64,000 nt of DNA, taken from Sthenelais limicola. Taxonomy: Eukaryota > Annelida > Polychaeta > Phyllodocida > Sigalionidae. Location of the stretch: assembly GCA_942159475.1 (NCBI GenBank), contig OW804097.1, positions 56,564,986 to 56,628,985 of the forward strand, in the 5' to 3' direction. This document shows positions 46,906-58,359 of this stretch, piece after piece. The notes under the pieces are model-generated. The model saw only the letters and a list, made by a program, of their open reading frames with translations. It did no database searches and was not told where the DNA came from. A program made the translations under genes and the position numbers. How positions within the stretch are numbered: the first letter of the stretch is position 1; every line of letters starts with the position of its first letter.

Positions 46906-47400
46906 TTTATATCATGATCTCATGTTTAGAAAAGAAGTCAGAAACAAATTCTTTATTTACCTAGTTCGTACAATGATCCGCCATTTTGAGTGACAATTCT
47001 CGAATCGTATGACGTTTGAATGGGCGTGACGTCATGTGCAGTGCAACGTCGCGGTTCATTTTTTACTAGGGGGAGTCATGGAAAAACAATGCTCGCGTGT
47101 TGAGGTGTAAATTACGCAATCCACCTTGCGTGAAGGAGGTGTTTAGAGATGAGATGTGTTTAATGAATAAATATAAATAATTTAAGTATTATTTCACTTA
47201 CGAATATTATCAAAATTTACTGTTGCATCAGATCAAATTTCACCTGGTTCTCCCCTAGCTAGTACAGTCCATCGGGCATTGACCAATAGGAAGCTTCTAA
47301 ATATAGAATACGCCTAAATTCACGCGTGGTTTCTCTGTGACGTTATACAATGGTCAGATTTCACTCTGTTCCAGGGTGTACAACCCCCGATCATGATATA
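46906..47400. mobile_element. Possible inverted-repeat element next to the palindrome
   Basis: TTATATCATGATC at about 46907-46919 is answered by GATCATGATATAA at about 47389-47401. Inside is a CpG-bearing strip with TGACGTCA (47027-47034). No coding. Together with the palindrome it may form one composite transposon. Confidence 0.4.
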
Positions 47401-47419
47401 ATACTTCTTATTAGATTTA

Positions 47420-47605
47420 TTCTTTAGACATACATATCAATTATACATACATGTGTGTCAGGTCGCCTAGAAATGTAGAATTGCTCTCAGAAAGGCAAAT
47501 TTAAAACGTTGAAAAAAGTACATTCTTTAGACATAAATAATACATATGTGTGTCAGGTCGCCTAGACATGTAGAATTGCCCTCAGAAAGGCACATTTAAA
47601 ACGTT
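47420..47605. repeat. Two-copy tandem repeat, period about 100 bp
   Basis: Both copies share TTCTTTAGACATA, TGTGTGTCAGGTCGCCTAG, ATGTAGAATTG and CTCAGAAAGGCA, then TTTAAAACGTT. They lie at 47420-47510 and 47523-47605 with few differences, so the duplication is fairly recent. Confidence 0.75.
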
Positions 47606-48959
47606 CAAACTTTAAGTGGATACTGGTTAAACTAAATAGACTGAGATGCATGAAAATGCGTCTGCAGGTAGGCCTACTTTCATAACACTATACCTCGTTT
47701 CTCAGGGCGAGAAATACTCAGTGTATAGTATAGCAACCTGACCCATGTATGTCTTGAAGCCAAACACCATGTTCTATTCATGACGAATTATTCAAATAAA
47801 TGATGCCACCTAGGACATATTGATTCGTATCGAAGTATTCAATGACATGGTTGGTGTGAAAATTGAATACAAAACTGATGAACAGCCTCACACTAATACC
47901 AGCTTCCATTTCTTAGTGCTTTAAATAAACTTCTATAATGAATGAATGAACTTACGTTTTGCAATGAGCGATAATGGGAGAAGGTTCAATACAATTTGCC
48001 AATACATCAGAAATTCGGCATTCATTTATTCTCATCAGGAGCCCAACTGACAGCTCCCGCTCTGTTTATCGCTCACCTATGATTAATGCTTTTGACGAAT
48101 GCTTCAGCATTTCTCCATTATGACATATTGCCGAGGAAGAGTACAAAAAATGCTTTAGTGTGTGAGGCAATATCACTGAATGAATAGGTTAATGCGCTAT
48201 GAAAGGTGCAGTCAGACAGTATTTTGTGAAATAAAGATCCCATTATATATGTTTTTCCCAAATTTAATCGAATGTAAGTTGTATTTGAGAAAGAGTTAGA
48301 TTAAATCTTCTCAAAGAACCATTAGATCTGGGACTCAATCGTGACCTCTTTGGGTTTTATGGGAAGACTTAAGGAGAACAAATTGATTCTGAAAGAAAAG
48401 TTAATCACCCTGTAGTTTCTTTCTTCTCTTTATTCCTAGAAATAGGGTCAATGTCCTTATACATCATGCTTCAACTTTCAGGATCTAGCCACAGAAGATG
48501 TTTCTCAGATGTATATATCTGCTATGTCAAAGGATGTAAGGTACTTCAATATTTATAGACGAAAAACAACAGGCAAAGGAGTTTAGATATTCGAGATTCT
48601 TCCCTGGTGGAAAGGCCCTTCTTCCACCTCTCTTCCACCTACCTTCTGGTATCTCTTTTTGTCTCAACCGATTTCAAAATCATCCGAATGAATTCCGCTG
48701 ATAAAATGCCTTCGCGTTTGATTAAGTCCCCTTCTCCATTCATCCCCTGTCTCCGCCTTATTTCTCTCTCCATACTATTTTAAGTAATGCTGCTTATGAA
48801 ATGTATCATTGTTTGATTAGGCTCCCAGTCCCCCATCTGCCCCCACGCCCATGGTGGTTCACCCCTCCACACATTGATCTTCTCTCTCACATCCATCTCT
48901 CGCTCCCTGTGTGGGTTTTTATACAACCAAGTGTGCCAGACCATATTGCTCTTGTGATG
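47606..48959. other. Non-coding
   Basis: No gene recognised. C/T-rich sequence at about 48600-48780 precedes the purine-rich tract on the right. Confidence 0.3.
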
Positions 48960-49310
48960 GATTGTATTCATGCGGTGGGGAATGGGGAGGAATGAGGGGA
49001 AGTGTGGGGGGACGGCGTAGAGGAGGCATGGGGGGAGCAGGAGAGGATATTTCGGGGAAAAGCCTCATGAGGGAAATCAAAGGGAAACTAGAAGCGGGGT
49101 ATTGGAGTGGAGTAGGGAGGGGAGAGAGTGTGAAGGAAGGAGGAGGGGGGAGGGAACATGAGGGGGGGGGGGGTTAGGGGAGCAGGAAGGGAGGTGGAAG
49201 AGCATCTGGAGGGGTTAAACGGGAATAGGAAAGGGAGCATAATTATGAAGGTGGCATGGGAGTGGATTAGCGAGGGGAAGGAGTATGATGAAAGGAGGAG
49301 GGAAGGTTTT
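48960..49310. repeat. G/A-rich (polypurine) tract
   Basis: About 350 bases strongly biased to G and A on the + strand with many runs of three or more G, including a G13-like run near 49160. Open frames here are composition artefacts. The tract could form G-quadruplexes or triplex DNA. Confidence 0.7.
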
Positions 49311-49794
49311 TATTTTAAAGATTTTATTTTAACTGGGGTTATATTTCCCGGAAGTCCAGCCTGTATTACAATGAGTTGTTCACAAGAAAACATATAGATT
49401 CATAGCTATACAGACAACACATATAATAAGGTGGGATTATCGCAGTAGTGTACTGAAAAGAAACAATTTTCATCCTTATTTTATAGTAGTACAATGTTAA
49501 AGATAACTAATAATACAATGCAATAGGATAGTCGCTATCAACGAGTGTGATCCATTAATCATGCACCATTAGGTTAGCATCATCGTGTAGCTAGATAGTC
49601 AGTGTCAGTGAGTGTGATCCAATACCCAGAGACTTAGGAGTTGTTCATAAATTAAAGTTAAATAATTAAAGTCAATTGATGCAAGTCTCGATTTCTCAAG
49701 TGAGCATGAATTGATGCATAGTACAAGTCAGTAAGTCAAGTCAACATAATCTTCAGGAGTCATATTGATATGTGGACTAAAATTAGTTAATTCA
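49311..49794. other. Non-coding between two purine tracts
   Basis: No gene. AGTGTGATCCA occurs twice (about 49547 and 49612) in similar surroundings, a weak direct repeat. Confidence 0.3.
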
Positions 49795-49995
49795 TATAAG
49801 GGGTTAAGGGGAAGGGAGAGGAGATGGAGGCGAGGGAGGAGAGGAAGTGTAAAGAGAAGGTAAAGGAGGATAGTTGGGGGGGGGGGTCAATATGAGTAAG
49901 CGTAGGGGACAGGAGGATGAGTGGGGAACATAAAGGAAGACGAGGAATAGAAATGGATGGGTTGACAGTTGAACATCGGTGACAGGGGAGATGTA
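49795..49995. repeat. Second G/A-rich tract
   Basis: Similar to the tract at 48960-49310: G/A runs on the + strand, with a G11-like run near 49876. Open frames on the minus strand here reflect composition only. Confidence 0.65.
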
Positions 49996-51545
49996 GGAAG
50001 TGGAAACACATAGGAAAAGTAAGACTATATCTTATATTTATCGACTTCACCCCTGTTCTCCTTCCCTAATAGAGGAGTTGCATTATTCACTGTGTATGTC
50101 TATTAAAGAGCATGCTGGGATGGATTCAATTCAAATCCAGCATATACATCTTTAGTAACATTTTTATAGACAATTGCAAGGATCTTTCACCAATATCATA
50201 TGTAAATGATTTATAAAAAACAAATGCATGACGGGAAAGATGGAGTCATATGTTTTTTGGAAACATTTAAAACACATGGATATTTGCATAAGATCACAGT
50301 TACATATTCCATGCTGCACATAACATTTTCTATATCTTATAGAGTGACATACAACTCCCCTAATTCCATGCGAATCAATATTCAAGATGGCGGAAATGCA
50401 AATCCCCTCTTGAACCAGATTTCATAGATTTGGGTAACCCTGTCCATATAAACTAGAATAAGGAACGATTCCAAACTTCGTACATATTTGCCACCTAAAC
50501 ATCACAAATCATGACAGCATACTTTTCAACTGCCTTAAACTAAAACCAGTGACTCCTCCCCATTTATCCACATTCTCCCTCTTTAAACCAAGCAACCCGT
50601 GGTATGACATCACAAAAACACATCCATTACCCTGGCCTCATGCTTAGAATAATCCACCTCACACACAGCCATATGATACATCAGTGTATGGTAAAGTATG
50701 CATATTTGTTTACAAGATGGATCATGCCTTGGCTCCACAGGTCATGCCATGCCTCTCTTTGCTCTATGAATTGCAAGCTATTTGCTTTATAGTGTCTGCC
50801 TGTCCCATTGTGATTGATGGCTGACTCCAGTTGTAAAGTCTATCAATGTTTTCTTGTGGGAAACTTTTTGAAGATGGACTCCATGTGGCCCATAGGGTGA
50901 GTAAACATTTTTCCCGTTTTTGCTCCGTCTTTTCCATTGTTATATATGATGTTTGTATGTTCCATCTAAGTTGTCTCAAAGTCAAGGGTGATATAAGTAT
51001 TAGTGATCCTATAGAGTAATATTTAGTAAACTCTTCAAGTATCTATACAAATCAAGGGGACATCTCTTTTACGATTTTAGGATTTCTTATGGTTCTATAG
51101 CTGGTTTAGGGGGATGTAACCTATCCTAGAATAATAGTGAATTTAGTATTAATTCATTCTTTATTTAGTTATTCACAGTGATTCATATCATAGCTTAATA
51201 CCATCTTTATTGTGATTTACCCATATTTAGTTCCCAGGAACAACTTCAGTTTCATCTGACATGGCTTGTTGGACAAGGCAGTCCATAAGAGATAGATGTG
51301 CTGGTAACCGTACCAGAAATAAAATACTGAGGTTGCACGTTCAAGTCCATTGTGGAAAAGGCAAATGTTTGTTCTAGGGCCAATGCTAAGGCTGTTTACT
51401 TTACTGATACCTCATAATTATGGCTGCAGTTCTCCTGACAATACCGACGATGTTGGTTTTTGTGTGGGTTTATGTCCATGTCAGATTTTGTCATGTCACC
51501 CACTGTAATATCTGAAACAGTGTATGAATAATTTAACTTTAGAGT
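49996..51545. other. Non-coding
   Basis: No gene recognised. Around 51300-51365 a CACGTTCAAGTCC box resembles a pol III B box, but an A box and SINE tail could not be confirmed. Confidence 0.3.
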
Positions 51546-53826
51546 GTATATGACACACAAACTATCTCTATCAGATTGTCATTTATAAGGGATAGCACCG
51601 GTATCAAACTTTTTGGAATCGATGCTGCTAATCTAGCCAATAATTTCTTTGGAGGTATTGGTAGTGAGAACTCAGATGCCCGAATAGTCTATAATAATCT
51701 TCCAAGTGTTAGTCACTTTGAGTGGAACGATCCCATTTCTAATAGAGATCTACATGACTCCATTTCTGACACTGACTTCACTAAATCTTCTTGTGTCGAG
51801 GGGATACGCTCAAATATCATAAAGAAGTTTATTGAAGCCGATGAGACTAACATTCTTGTACTTTTTAATGGTATCAAGACCACCGGTGTTTATCCCCAAC
51901 AGTGGAAGGATGGTCTGTGTACTCTCTTGCCGAAAAATAAAAATAGTCGAAAAGTGAATGATCTTAGACCAATTGTGTGTACTCCAATAGTGAGCAAACT
52001 GCTTGAGAAGATTATTGTCAAAAAGCTTTATGCCTACTTAGAAGAAAACAATTTGTTATCGAATATCCAACATGGCTTTCGACAGGGGTGTGGAACAGAT
52101 ACTGCTCTGAAAAAAGTTATAGATGATATTATGTACTATAAGGATCATTCAGTAAACTGTGCTGTCATCTTTTTAGACGTAGCAAAAGCGTTCAACAGCG
52201 TAAATATTCGTCTATTACTTAAAAAACTAAAGAACTTAGGTCTTGATGACTTGACATTAAAATTACTATCCTCATACTGTATTGACAGAACACAGCGCAC
52301 TACTTTTAATGGATTTATATCGGATCCTTATATTATGAAGGCAGGTGTGGCTCAGGGGAGCATTTTGGGCCCATTAATGTTTATTATCTATATGAATGAT
52401 TTGTATAATGTTAGATTTCATGGAAGGGTTACTTTATATGCTGATGATTGTGCTATCTGTATGCCTATTATTAGTAAGGACTCTTTTTCGTTGTTACAAC
52501 AAGATCTTAACTCGTTCAAAAACTGGGCGGATATCAACTTCCTAAAAGTAAACGAAAATAAAAGTAAGATCCTTATTTTTAGGAGTACGGTTGAAAATTA
52601 CATAAAGAAACCTGTACCCGTTTATATGAATGGTAGAGAGGTTGAATATGTGGATGAATTCCAATATCTTGGCCTATGGCTAAACTCATCGTTATCCATG
52701 ACAAAACAGTTAAATATTAACTATGGGATGGCGAGTAATTACCTGTGTCGTATGGTCAAAGCAAAACACCTACTAATAAGGAGAACATCACTTATGGTCT
52801 ACAAAACATTTATTCTACCAATAATTGAGAGAGGGTGTATTTTTACCGATTTAGCTCCTAAAACGAATTATATTCGTATGCAGAAGCTACAGAATAAAGC
52901 CCTGTGTATAATATATGGTAGAAGAACCGCTAGAAATAATTTGTTTAATTTACATATCACCAGTAAGTTACTCCCTATCTCGAAGCGAAAAGAAATAAGA
53001 TTCTTATGTTTGTTACCCAGATGCAGTGAATTTATCAACATAGATCACGGCCATAATCTGAGAAATGGTAGTAGAAGACATATAAAAGAATACAACTGGA
53101 AAAAGACCAGGTTGAGTAGAAGTTTTTTGGCCAAAGGAATTAATGCATGGAATAGGCTACCTGAGGTCATACGAACTGACATGAACCAAAAAAGCCTAAA
53201 ATCTAGGGTGAAACATCTGTACCTAACTGAGTTTAGGAGGTCTGGAGTGGTGTCTTAACACTATCCAAAAAAACAGAAAAAGTGTGAGAAAATCGTGTAA
53301 TGGTGTTTTTTGAGATGGTATAATATTGTAGTTATAGGTTGCTTTTTTTCTTTGAAACTACATGTTGTATAGTGATCATTGTGTCATCAACAATAGAGTC
53401 TTGTCAGAACGAGTTATGAGTATAATCAGTAAGCCCACGATTATTAATGGTTACTCTGTAAGAGCACGACGTCTGTTTCTTTTCTTTGTTTTTTTTTCTT
53501 GAAGAACTCTGTAAATAATAACTGTTTTTAACACTCCCCGTCCCTTGAGACTGTGAAATGTATTTTACTCATGTATATGCCTTTATCCTCATATAATAAT
53601 TGATTAAATTTCTAAATATTGTAGACTAGTGTAATCATATCAGAAGTATCTATGTTACTACTATTGTAAATGTGCTGACATCTATTCTATTTTTCTTAAA
53701 ACGAGTGAATGTATAAAATCTAAATCTTTTTCTATTATTTAAATCAGGCTGTCCTGAGAATATTCATGCTCATTTGTGTGGAAATGTAATTGACCTGAAT
53801 AAAATATTTTCTAAATCTAAAAATCT
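51546..53826 (+). mobile_element. 5'-truncated LINE with intact reverse transcriptase
   Basis: The copy starts shortly before the RT (a stop lies at 51540-51542, and no endonuclease is found upstream) and ends with AATAAAATATTTTCTAAATC at about 53799-53826. 5' truncation is usual for target-primed reverse transcription. The 3' UTR is about 560 bases. The RT is related to that of the NADAR-bearing LINE at the left end, but the 3' UTRs are not alike. Confidence 0.82.
51576..53258 (+). CDS. LINE reverse transcriptase, N-terminally truncated
   Basis: An unbroken frame of 560 codons, open at its 5' end (the first codon here, TTG, is not a true start). It begins in the EN-RT linker (AANLANNFFGGIG at about 17-29). 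RT motifs follow: LRPIVCTPIVSKLLEKI at about 130-146, QHGFRQGCGTDTAL, D201 in FLDVAKAF, GVAQGSILGPLMF and YADD at 288-291. The C-terminal region contains FQYLGLWLNSS, LPIIERGCIF and INAWNRLPEVIR. Every catalytic aspartate is present. Without an endonuclease the protein could not start insertion by itself. Absence of stops suggests a young insertion. Confidence 0.9.
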   Translation: MSFIRDSTGIKLFGIDAANLANNFFGGIGSENSDARIVYNNLPSVSHFEWNDPISNRDLHDSISDTDFTKSSCVEGIRSNIIKKFIEADETNILVLFNGIKTTGVYPQQWKDGLCTLLPKNKNSRKVNDLRPIVCTPIVSKLLEKIIVKKLYAYLEENNLLSNIQHGFRQGCGTDTALKKVIDDIMYYKDHSVNCAVIFLDVAKAFNSVNIRLLLKKLKNLGLDDLTLKLLSSYCIDRTQRTTFNGFISDPYIMKAGVAQGSILGPLMFIIYMNDLYNVRFHGRVTLYADDCAICMPIISKDSFSLLQQDLNSFKNWADINFLKVNENKSKILIFRSTVENYIKKPVPVYMNGREVEYVDEFQYLGLWLNSSLSMTKQLNINYGMASNYLCRMVKAKHLLIRRTSLMVYKTFILPIIERGCIFTDLAPKTNYIRMQKLQNKALCIIYGRRTARNNLFNLHITSKLLPISKRKEIRFLCLLPRCSEFINIDHGHNLRNGSRRHIKEYNWKKTRLSRSFLAKGINAWNRLPEVIRTDMNQKSLKSRVKHLYLTEFRRSGVVS

Positions 53827-56267
53827 GTCTCACATTTTAGTGGAAGAAATTTATCCATCAGCTTGTCATAGCCTCTCAGTGCAATGTTCAATTACAAAAT
53901 AGTTCCTGGAATAAATAGTATCAATTATAAAAAGTGTGACTATGAGGGGACAGTGAACCCGCACTGAACGTTAAATTATTTTGGGCCAAGGGAAATGAGA
54001 CTTCCCACATGTACACAATAGAAGATAATAGGTTGGGGGAAAGTTTCGCCAAAGGTAAACAGAAGGTTTCTTCCTTTAAAAAACGCATAATTTCTCTGGT
54101 CCAAGTGCATAATACAGACCAAGTTATTAAAGTTGCTTATCTATATAAGTACTGACAAAGGCAAACAGGCTGTGGAATGAGGAGGATAGATACATGTATA
54201 TAGTGTAGTGTATGATAGATACGGATGGAACTGAGAAGTCTATTAGCACTATTAGCACTACATATAAACCAATATGCCATTTCGGTTGCACCAAAATACA
54301 TTATCGGGTGGCCTGATAGATTTTATATCTAAAAACATATTCTCTTTTGTATTCTTGAAGCCACAGGAATGTTGATCGGAAACGATAAGCAGTGAAATAG
54401 GACTCAGAACTATAGAAAACTTTACTTTGTTATGACAGTCTGAAGAAAAGTTAGGCAATGTCTGAAGACATCCATGCTCTCAGTGTTTGATGTAACCATA
54501 GATATTATATCGGCCTTAAAGGAATAAAAAAAGCATCCGAAGAAAACCTTTAGAGTATGTTTCCTTTACAAGTTTAGTCTTCTTTTTCACGTTAACACAA
54601 TGGCTTGACATGGTTATGATAGGTACCTAGACTAGCACCAAGTCCTTAACCCTACCTCTATGAACACATCAACATAGCTGGGTCATCACTGGGCTAAGTC
54701 GAGGCAGTAGTGACTCTAATATGATAGTTTTTCTGCTTTTCTTTTAAGACTTCGCTTCTTAAACAAAATTATAAACAAACAAATGTATACATGTCTAATA
54801 GGTACCACTAACGCAGAACGTATCTATTAAACAATAAAGGACATTGTATGTTCCATTTGTCAGTTAGTATCATCTACACCACCGATACCTCTTAACTCCT
54901 GGCCATCACACCCATAAGAGAGACAGTCAGTGAGAAGTATTACTCATCTTCTCCTCCATCCAGACATCTTAAGCATACCAGCCCCCGGAGAAAGGAGTTA
55001 ATGTACATGCACATTCACACATGGTCAGCCCTGCACACCTCAGGACAAAGAGCTTGGCCACTGGTCAGTGTCCAGTGTAGAGTGTAGGTGCTAGGTGCAG
55101 GGGCATCAGGGGAAATCAATGTGGAAGGTAGAAACATGAGGTGACACTTTGGTGACACTTTGATGGAAGCCTGTATATGGTGGGCTTGTGTCTGTATGCA
55201 TTACATTTATACAATATATTGATATATTGTATATATAAACAAATATATAATGTATTATATTTCAAATTAGTATAATGTATGTAATATATGTATACTAAGA
55301 TATTAGAGTTTAGTCATACGGAAACAGAATCGAATTAAACATTCGATAGACAAACTAATAGATAAACAGGAAAATGGCTAGTAAAATATAGTTAAATAGC
55401 TAGACATAACAGACAAAAGTGATGTCTACGGATGTAGATAGTGATTTCAGGGAGTGAAGAAATAAAATTGTGTAGCCCAAGGTAATTTTGTATTAGGTAT
55501 TTATTATAATTTTCCTGAAATATGTAAGGCACAGGAATAGTGAGAATGTGATGGAAATTTATGGTGAAACACAGATTCTACAGCTCTTCCTGCCTCACTC
55601 ACTGTGTTTAAATACTCAATTCCAGTTACCAGGTGATAAACATGCTTTATAGTACATGTCGCTCGTAATATGAGCCCCAATGCTTTAGCCTATGCTATTT
55701 GATATTACCCGCCAGAAAGGTATAATAAACAGGTAGTTTGCTGGACATAGAAACATAGATGGATAGAGGAATTATTAAATAGAGAAAATTGCAGTTGAAA
55801 TTAAGGAATCAGTAGAGGGGTGCACTAATTTTTGCCACATTAAAGGCAGGAAACTGAGGATACAGGCAATTTAGTCATCCTTTGTAAATACCTGTTTCAG
55901 GTTGTATTGTTCTTTTAACCTCAGTTTTTGTGGCAGTAATTCTAATGACGGTTTGAAATCTTAGGACGACAAACCTTTTAAATCATTGTTTTAAAGGGCT
56001 TAATCCTACATTAACTTGACGTAAGCATGATCAGTTTCATCTCCTTTTGACATTTTCAACAATCATGTCTCAAATAAGAACATAAACAAGCTCTTTCTGT
56101 TTCCAAGAAATCTACTGATACAAATAGGGAGAACAAAGCAATTTGAAACTTTACATTTTTCACAAACTCTGCTTTCAAATAAGTTGTCATGAAATCTGCT
56201 GGCATTCTGAGACGATGTCCTTGAATGGATTACACCAGCTGAGCTGTCAGCAGATATATTGGGTATA
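53827..56267. other. Non-coding, AT-rich
   Basis: No gene recognised. AT-rich palindromic sequence at about 55205-55300 (ACAATATATTGATATATTGT). Confidence 0.3.
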
Positions 56268-56400
56268 GGGCCCGCCCACCTGGATTATCATGACGTCACG
56301 AGTAGCTAGCCAATCAGTGTCTTGCATCTCCACGCTGTAGTATACGTTCCTCATTGAAGCTAAACCCATTCAAATCTCAGCTCCGGAGTTGAATTTTTAT
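56268..56400. promoter_or_regulatory. Promoter- or enhancer-like patch (GC box, CRE, CCAAT)
   Basis: Within about 50 bases are CCCGCCCACC (56271-56280), the full palindromic CRE TGACGTCA (56291-56298) and GCCAATCAG (CCAAT at 56310-56314). The spacing and higher GC resemble an invertebrate or vertebrate proximal promoter. No TATA box or exon was recognised downstream on either strand, so its target is unknown and it may be chance. Confidence 0.3.
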
Positions 56401-57999
56401 ACTTATTATCTTTCTCTTAAGTACTTTAATACATTTATTATTTCTGTAAAGTAGATTTTGAGAGAGACCATCATTTTTTAACAGATGAGATTAAGGGAAT
56501 TTCAATGATGTTAACCATGAGGACGTCTGATAAGTACTTCTATTTAAAATAAAAAAGCAATTCTGGACAGACAATCACTATTGAAGCAGATAAATATATT
56601 TCAAGAACTTAGAAACGCATAGATATTCAGTATGGTGAACTAAAATCGCTATAGACCCAACCATTCAGAATATTCCTAAAAAGTTCTGTGACTTATCACC
56701 TATGTAAAACATTAACATCACACTGATCATGAGTCAAACCTGAGGCAAACTAATTCTTAGAATTTTAGGCGTATTCATGAGAGAACATTTACTTTTAAAT
56801 CCATAATATCACTCAATACAAAAACAACCGAATAAATGAAAAGCACCAAGAATATTAAATGTAATGTATGATATGATATTATGTTGTGAAGTAAAAAAGA
56901 AAGACAAATGGTGAGATTATTTATCTACAATTTATTTGTGCCAACATAGTTTCCTGAGGCTGACGTATATATATTAGAACCATCAATTGTACCTACATTT
57001 ATATAAGGTTTTCATGTGCTGTCATAGGCTAGCTGTATGTGGATGGGATAGGCATTAAGGCTACACCCATAGTGAGGTGGAATTTATCACCCCACATGCT
57101 ACATACTGCCCTGCCTCTAGTAGGTGGCCACCGCTTACATTCATACCTCATAGCTACACTGTAAAACACAACGTGTCAAAAACCTATTGTTATAACGGCG
57201 GTCACATGAAGGGAAAAGATGTAGCTTTTAGAGGTACTTTTCTTGCAGGGCAATAATGATGTTAAACCTTAATGAAGTACAGTAAGTAGGTAGCCCTAAA
57301 GGAGTGCGAAACACTTGTTGAAAAGCTGAGAGGATTACCATTAGTTAATTCTCTGCATCTGATTGGCAAGTGCAGCATGACAAATGAAGAAGGGGTATAA
57401 GTCATTGAGAAGCTAGCCTCCATACAGGTAGGAGCTAGGGTAAAGGAATTAAATTTGATGGGTATGCACAATGAGGTATAACATATTATTCAATGGTAAA
57501 AGTTCTTAGGTATTTCATCTTATTGATAGTGTTTACACTCCCTGTACAAAGTGTATTTGTTTTCTTTTATTATAAAGCCATAAATTAAGAGGTTGCTTCA
57601 AGGATTTTCAGTAAACACTGCAATTGGCAAATAAATGCCAAGGAAAGAAAGTCAGGTCCAGAAACAATTACATGCCATGTACCTGCACTCCCAAACTGCA
57701 CCTTTCAAACTGATCACATGTGTAATAAACTATATTATTATAATAGGTAGACAAGGCACCAAACCTGTAACAACAAATTCCCTTTTTGGACTACCTCGGT
57801 CTAAGAAATTAAATGTCAAGAAACTATATCCTTATACTATCAATTATTAGGCATTAGAAACATTGCATAATAGTAGCAGCATACTTAATTGGAAAAACAT
57901 AGCAGCACATGACCTTCAAATCAAAAATTCTAGAACTGCAATTCTACAGTGTAGAACTAGTACAAGGCAAGAGCTGTCCACATTTGTCACCTCCAGCTT
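56401..57999. other. Non-coding
   Basis: No gene supported. CACTGTAAAACACAACGTG at about 57158 resembles the end of the 19.8-kb element but lacks a clear partner. Confidence 0.3.
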
Positions 58000-58359
58000 T
58001 TATACAAAAAATATCACAAATGATTTGGGCAATCTCGGCAAGGCCTCACTCATAAGTCTGCCATAAAACTCTTGCTCACAGGAGCAGCTCACAATATGAG
58101 TTCTACCCGAGCAGCACATATTGCGGGGAAGCCTGTAGGGCCATATATAATGTTGGTATGTTATCGTGACATCTCCTCTCAACGCACAGCCATGTATTCT
58201 TTTAAAAGTAAGGAATAGCCCACAATCTGTGTAGAAGGGGTGTTGAGAGGTCTTACATGATGTTGCATCCCATATATATATATACATGGTATTCTTTTGA
58301 CAAAGTTGATGTAGAATTCCTCCACACACACTGTAAGTAGGCTTTATGAAAGACCTCAT
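58000..58359 (-). CDS. Unidentified Cys-rich open frame
   Basis: An open frame of up to 119 codons. The last 65 residues or so are cysteine-rich (HGCALRGDVTITYQ, NMCCSGRTHIVSCSCEQEF) and look like part of a secreted, disulfide-bonded domain. A possible acceptor (TACACAG) precedes it on the minus strand at about 58228. It lies on the same strand as the CUB exon and upstream of it, so a shared gene is conceivable, but no family was recognised. It could be chance. Confidence 0.2.
   Translation of the reverse strand: MRSFIKPTYSVCGGILHQLCQKNTMYIYIWDATSCKTSQHPFYTDCGLFLTFKRIHGCALRGDVTITYQHYIWPYRLPRNMCCSGRTHIVSCSCEQEFYGRLMSEALPRLPKSFVIFFV

Noticed and set aside
48801..49397. Several overlapping + strand open frames
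   Set aside because: Products are Gly/Arg/Glu-rich because of the G/A tract, not coding.
51290..51370. Possible SINE head with CACGTTCAAGTCC
   Set aside because: A box doubtful and no retroposon tail seen.
57250..57282. 33-base microexon between TTTTCTTGCAG and GTAAGT on the + strand
   Set aside because: Signals are good but the stretch is too short to show any domain and no neighbouring exon was found.
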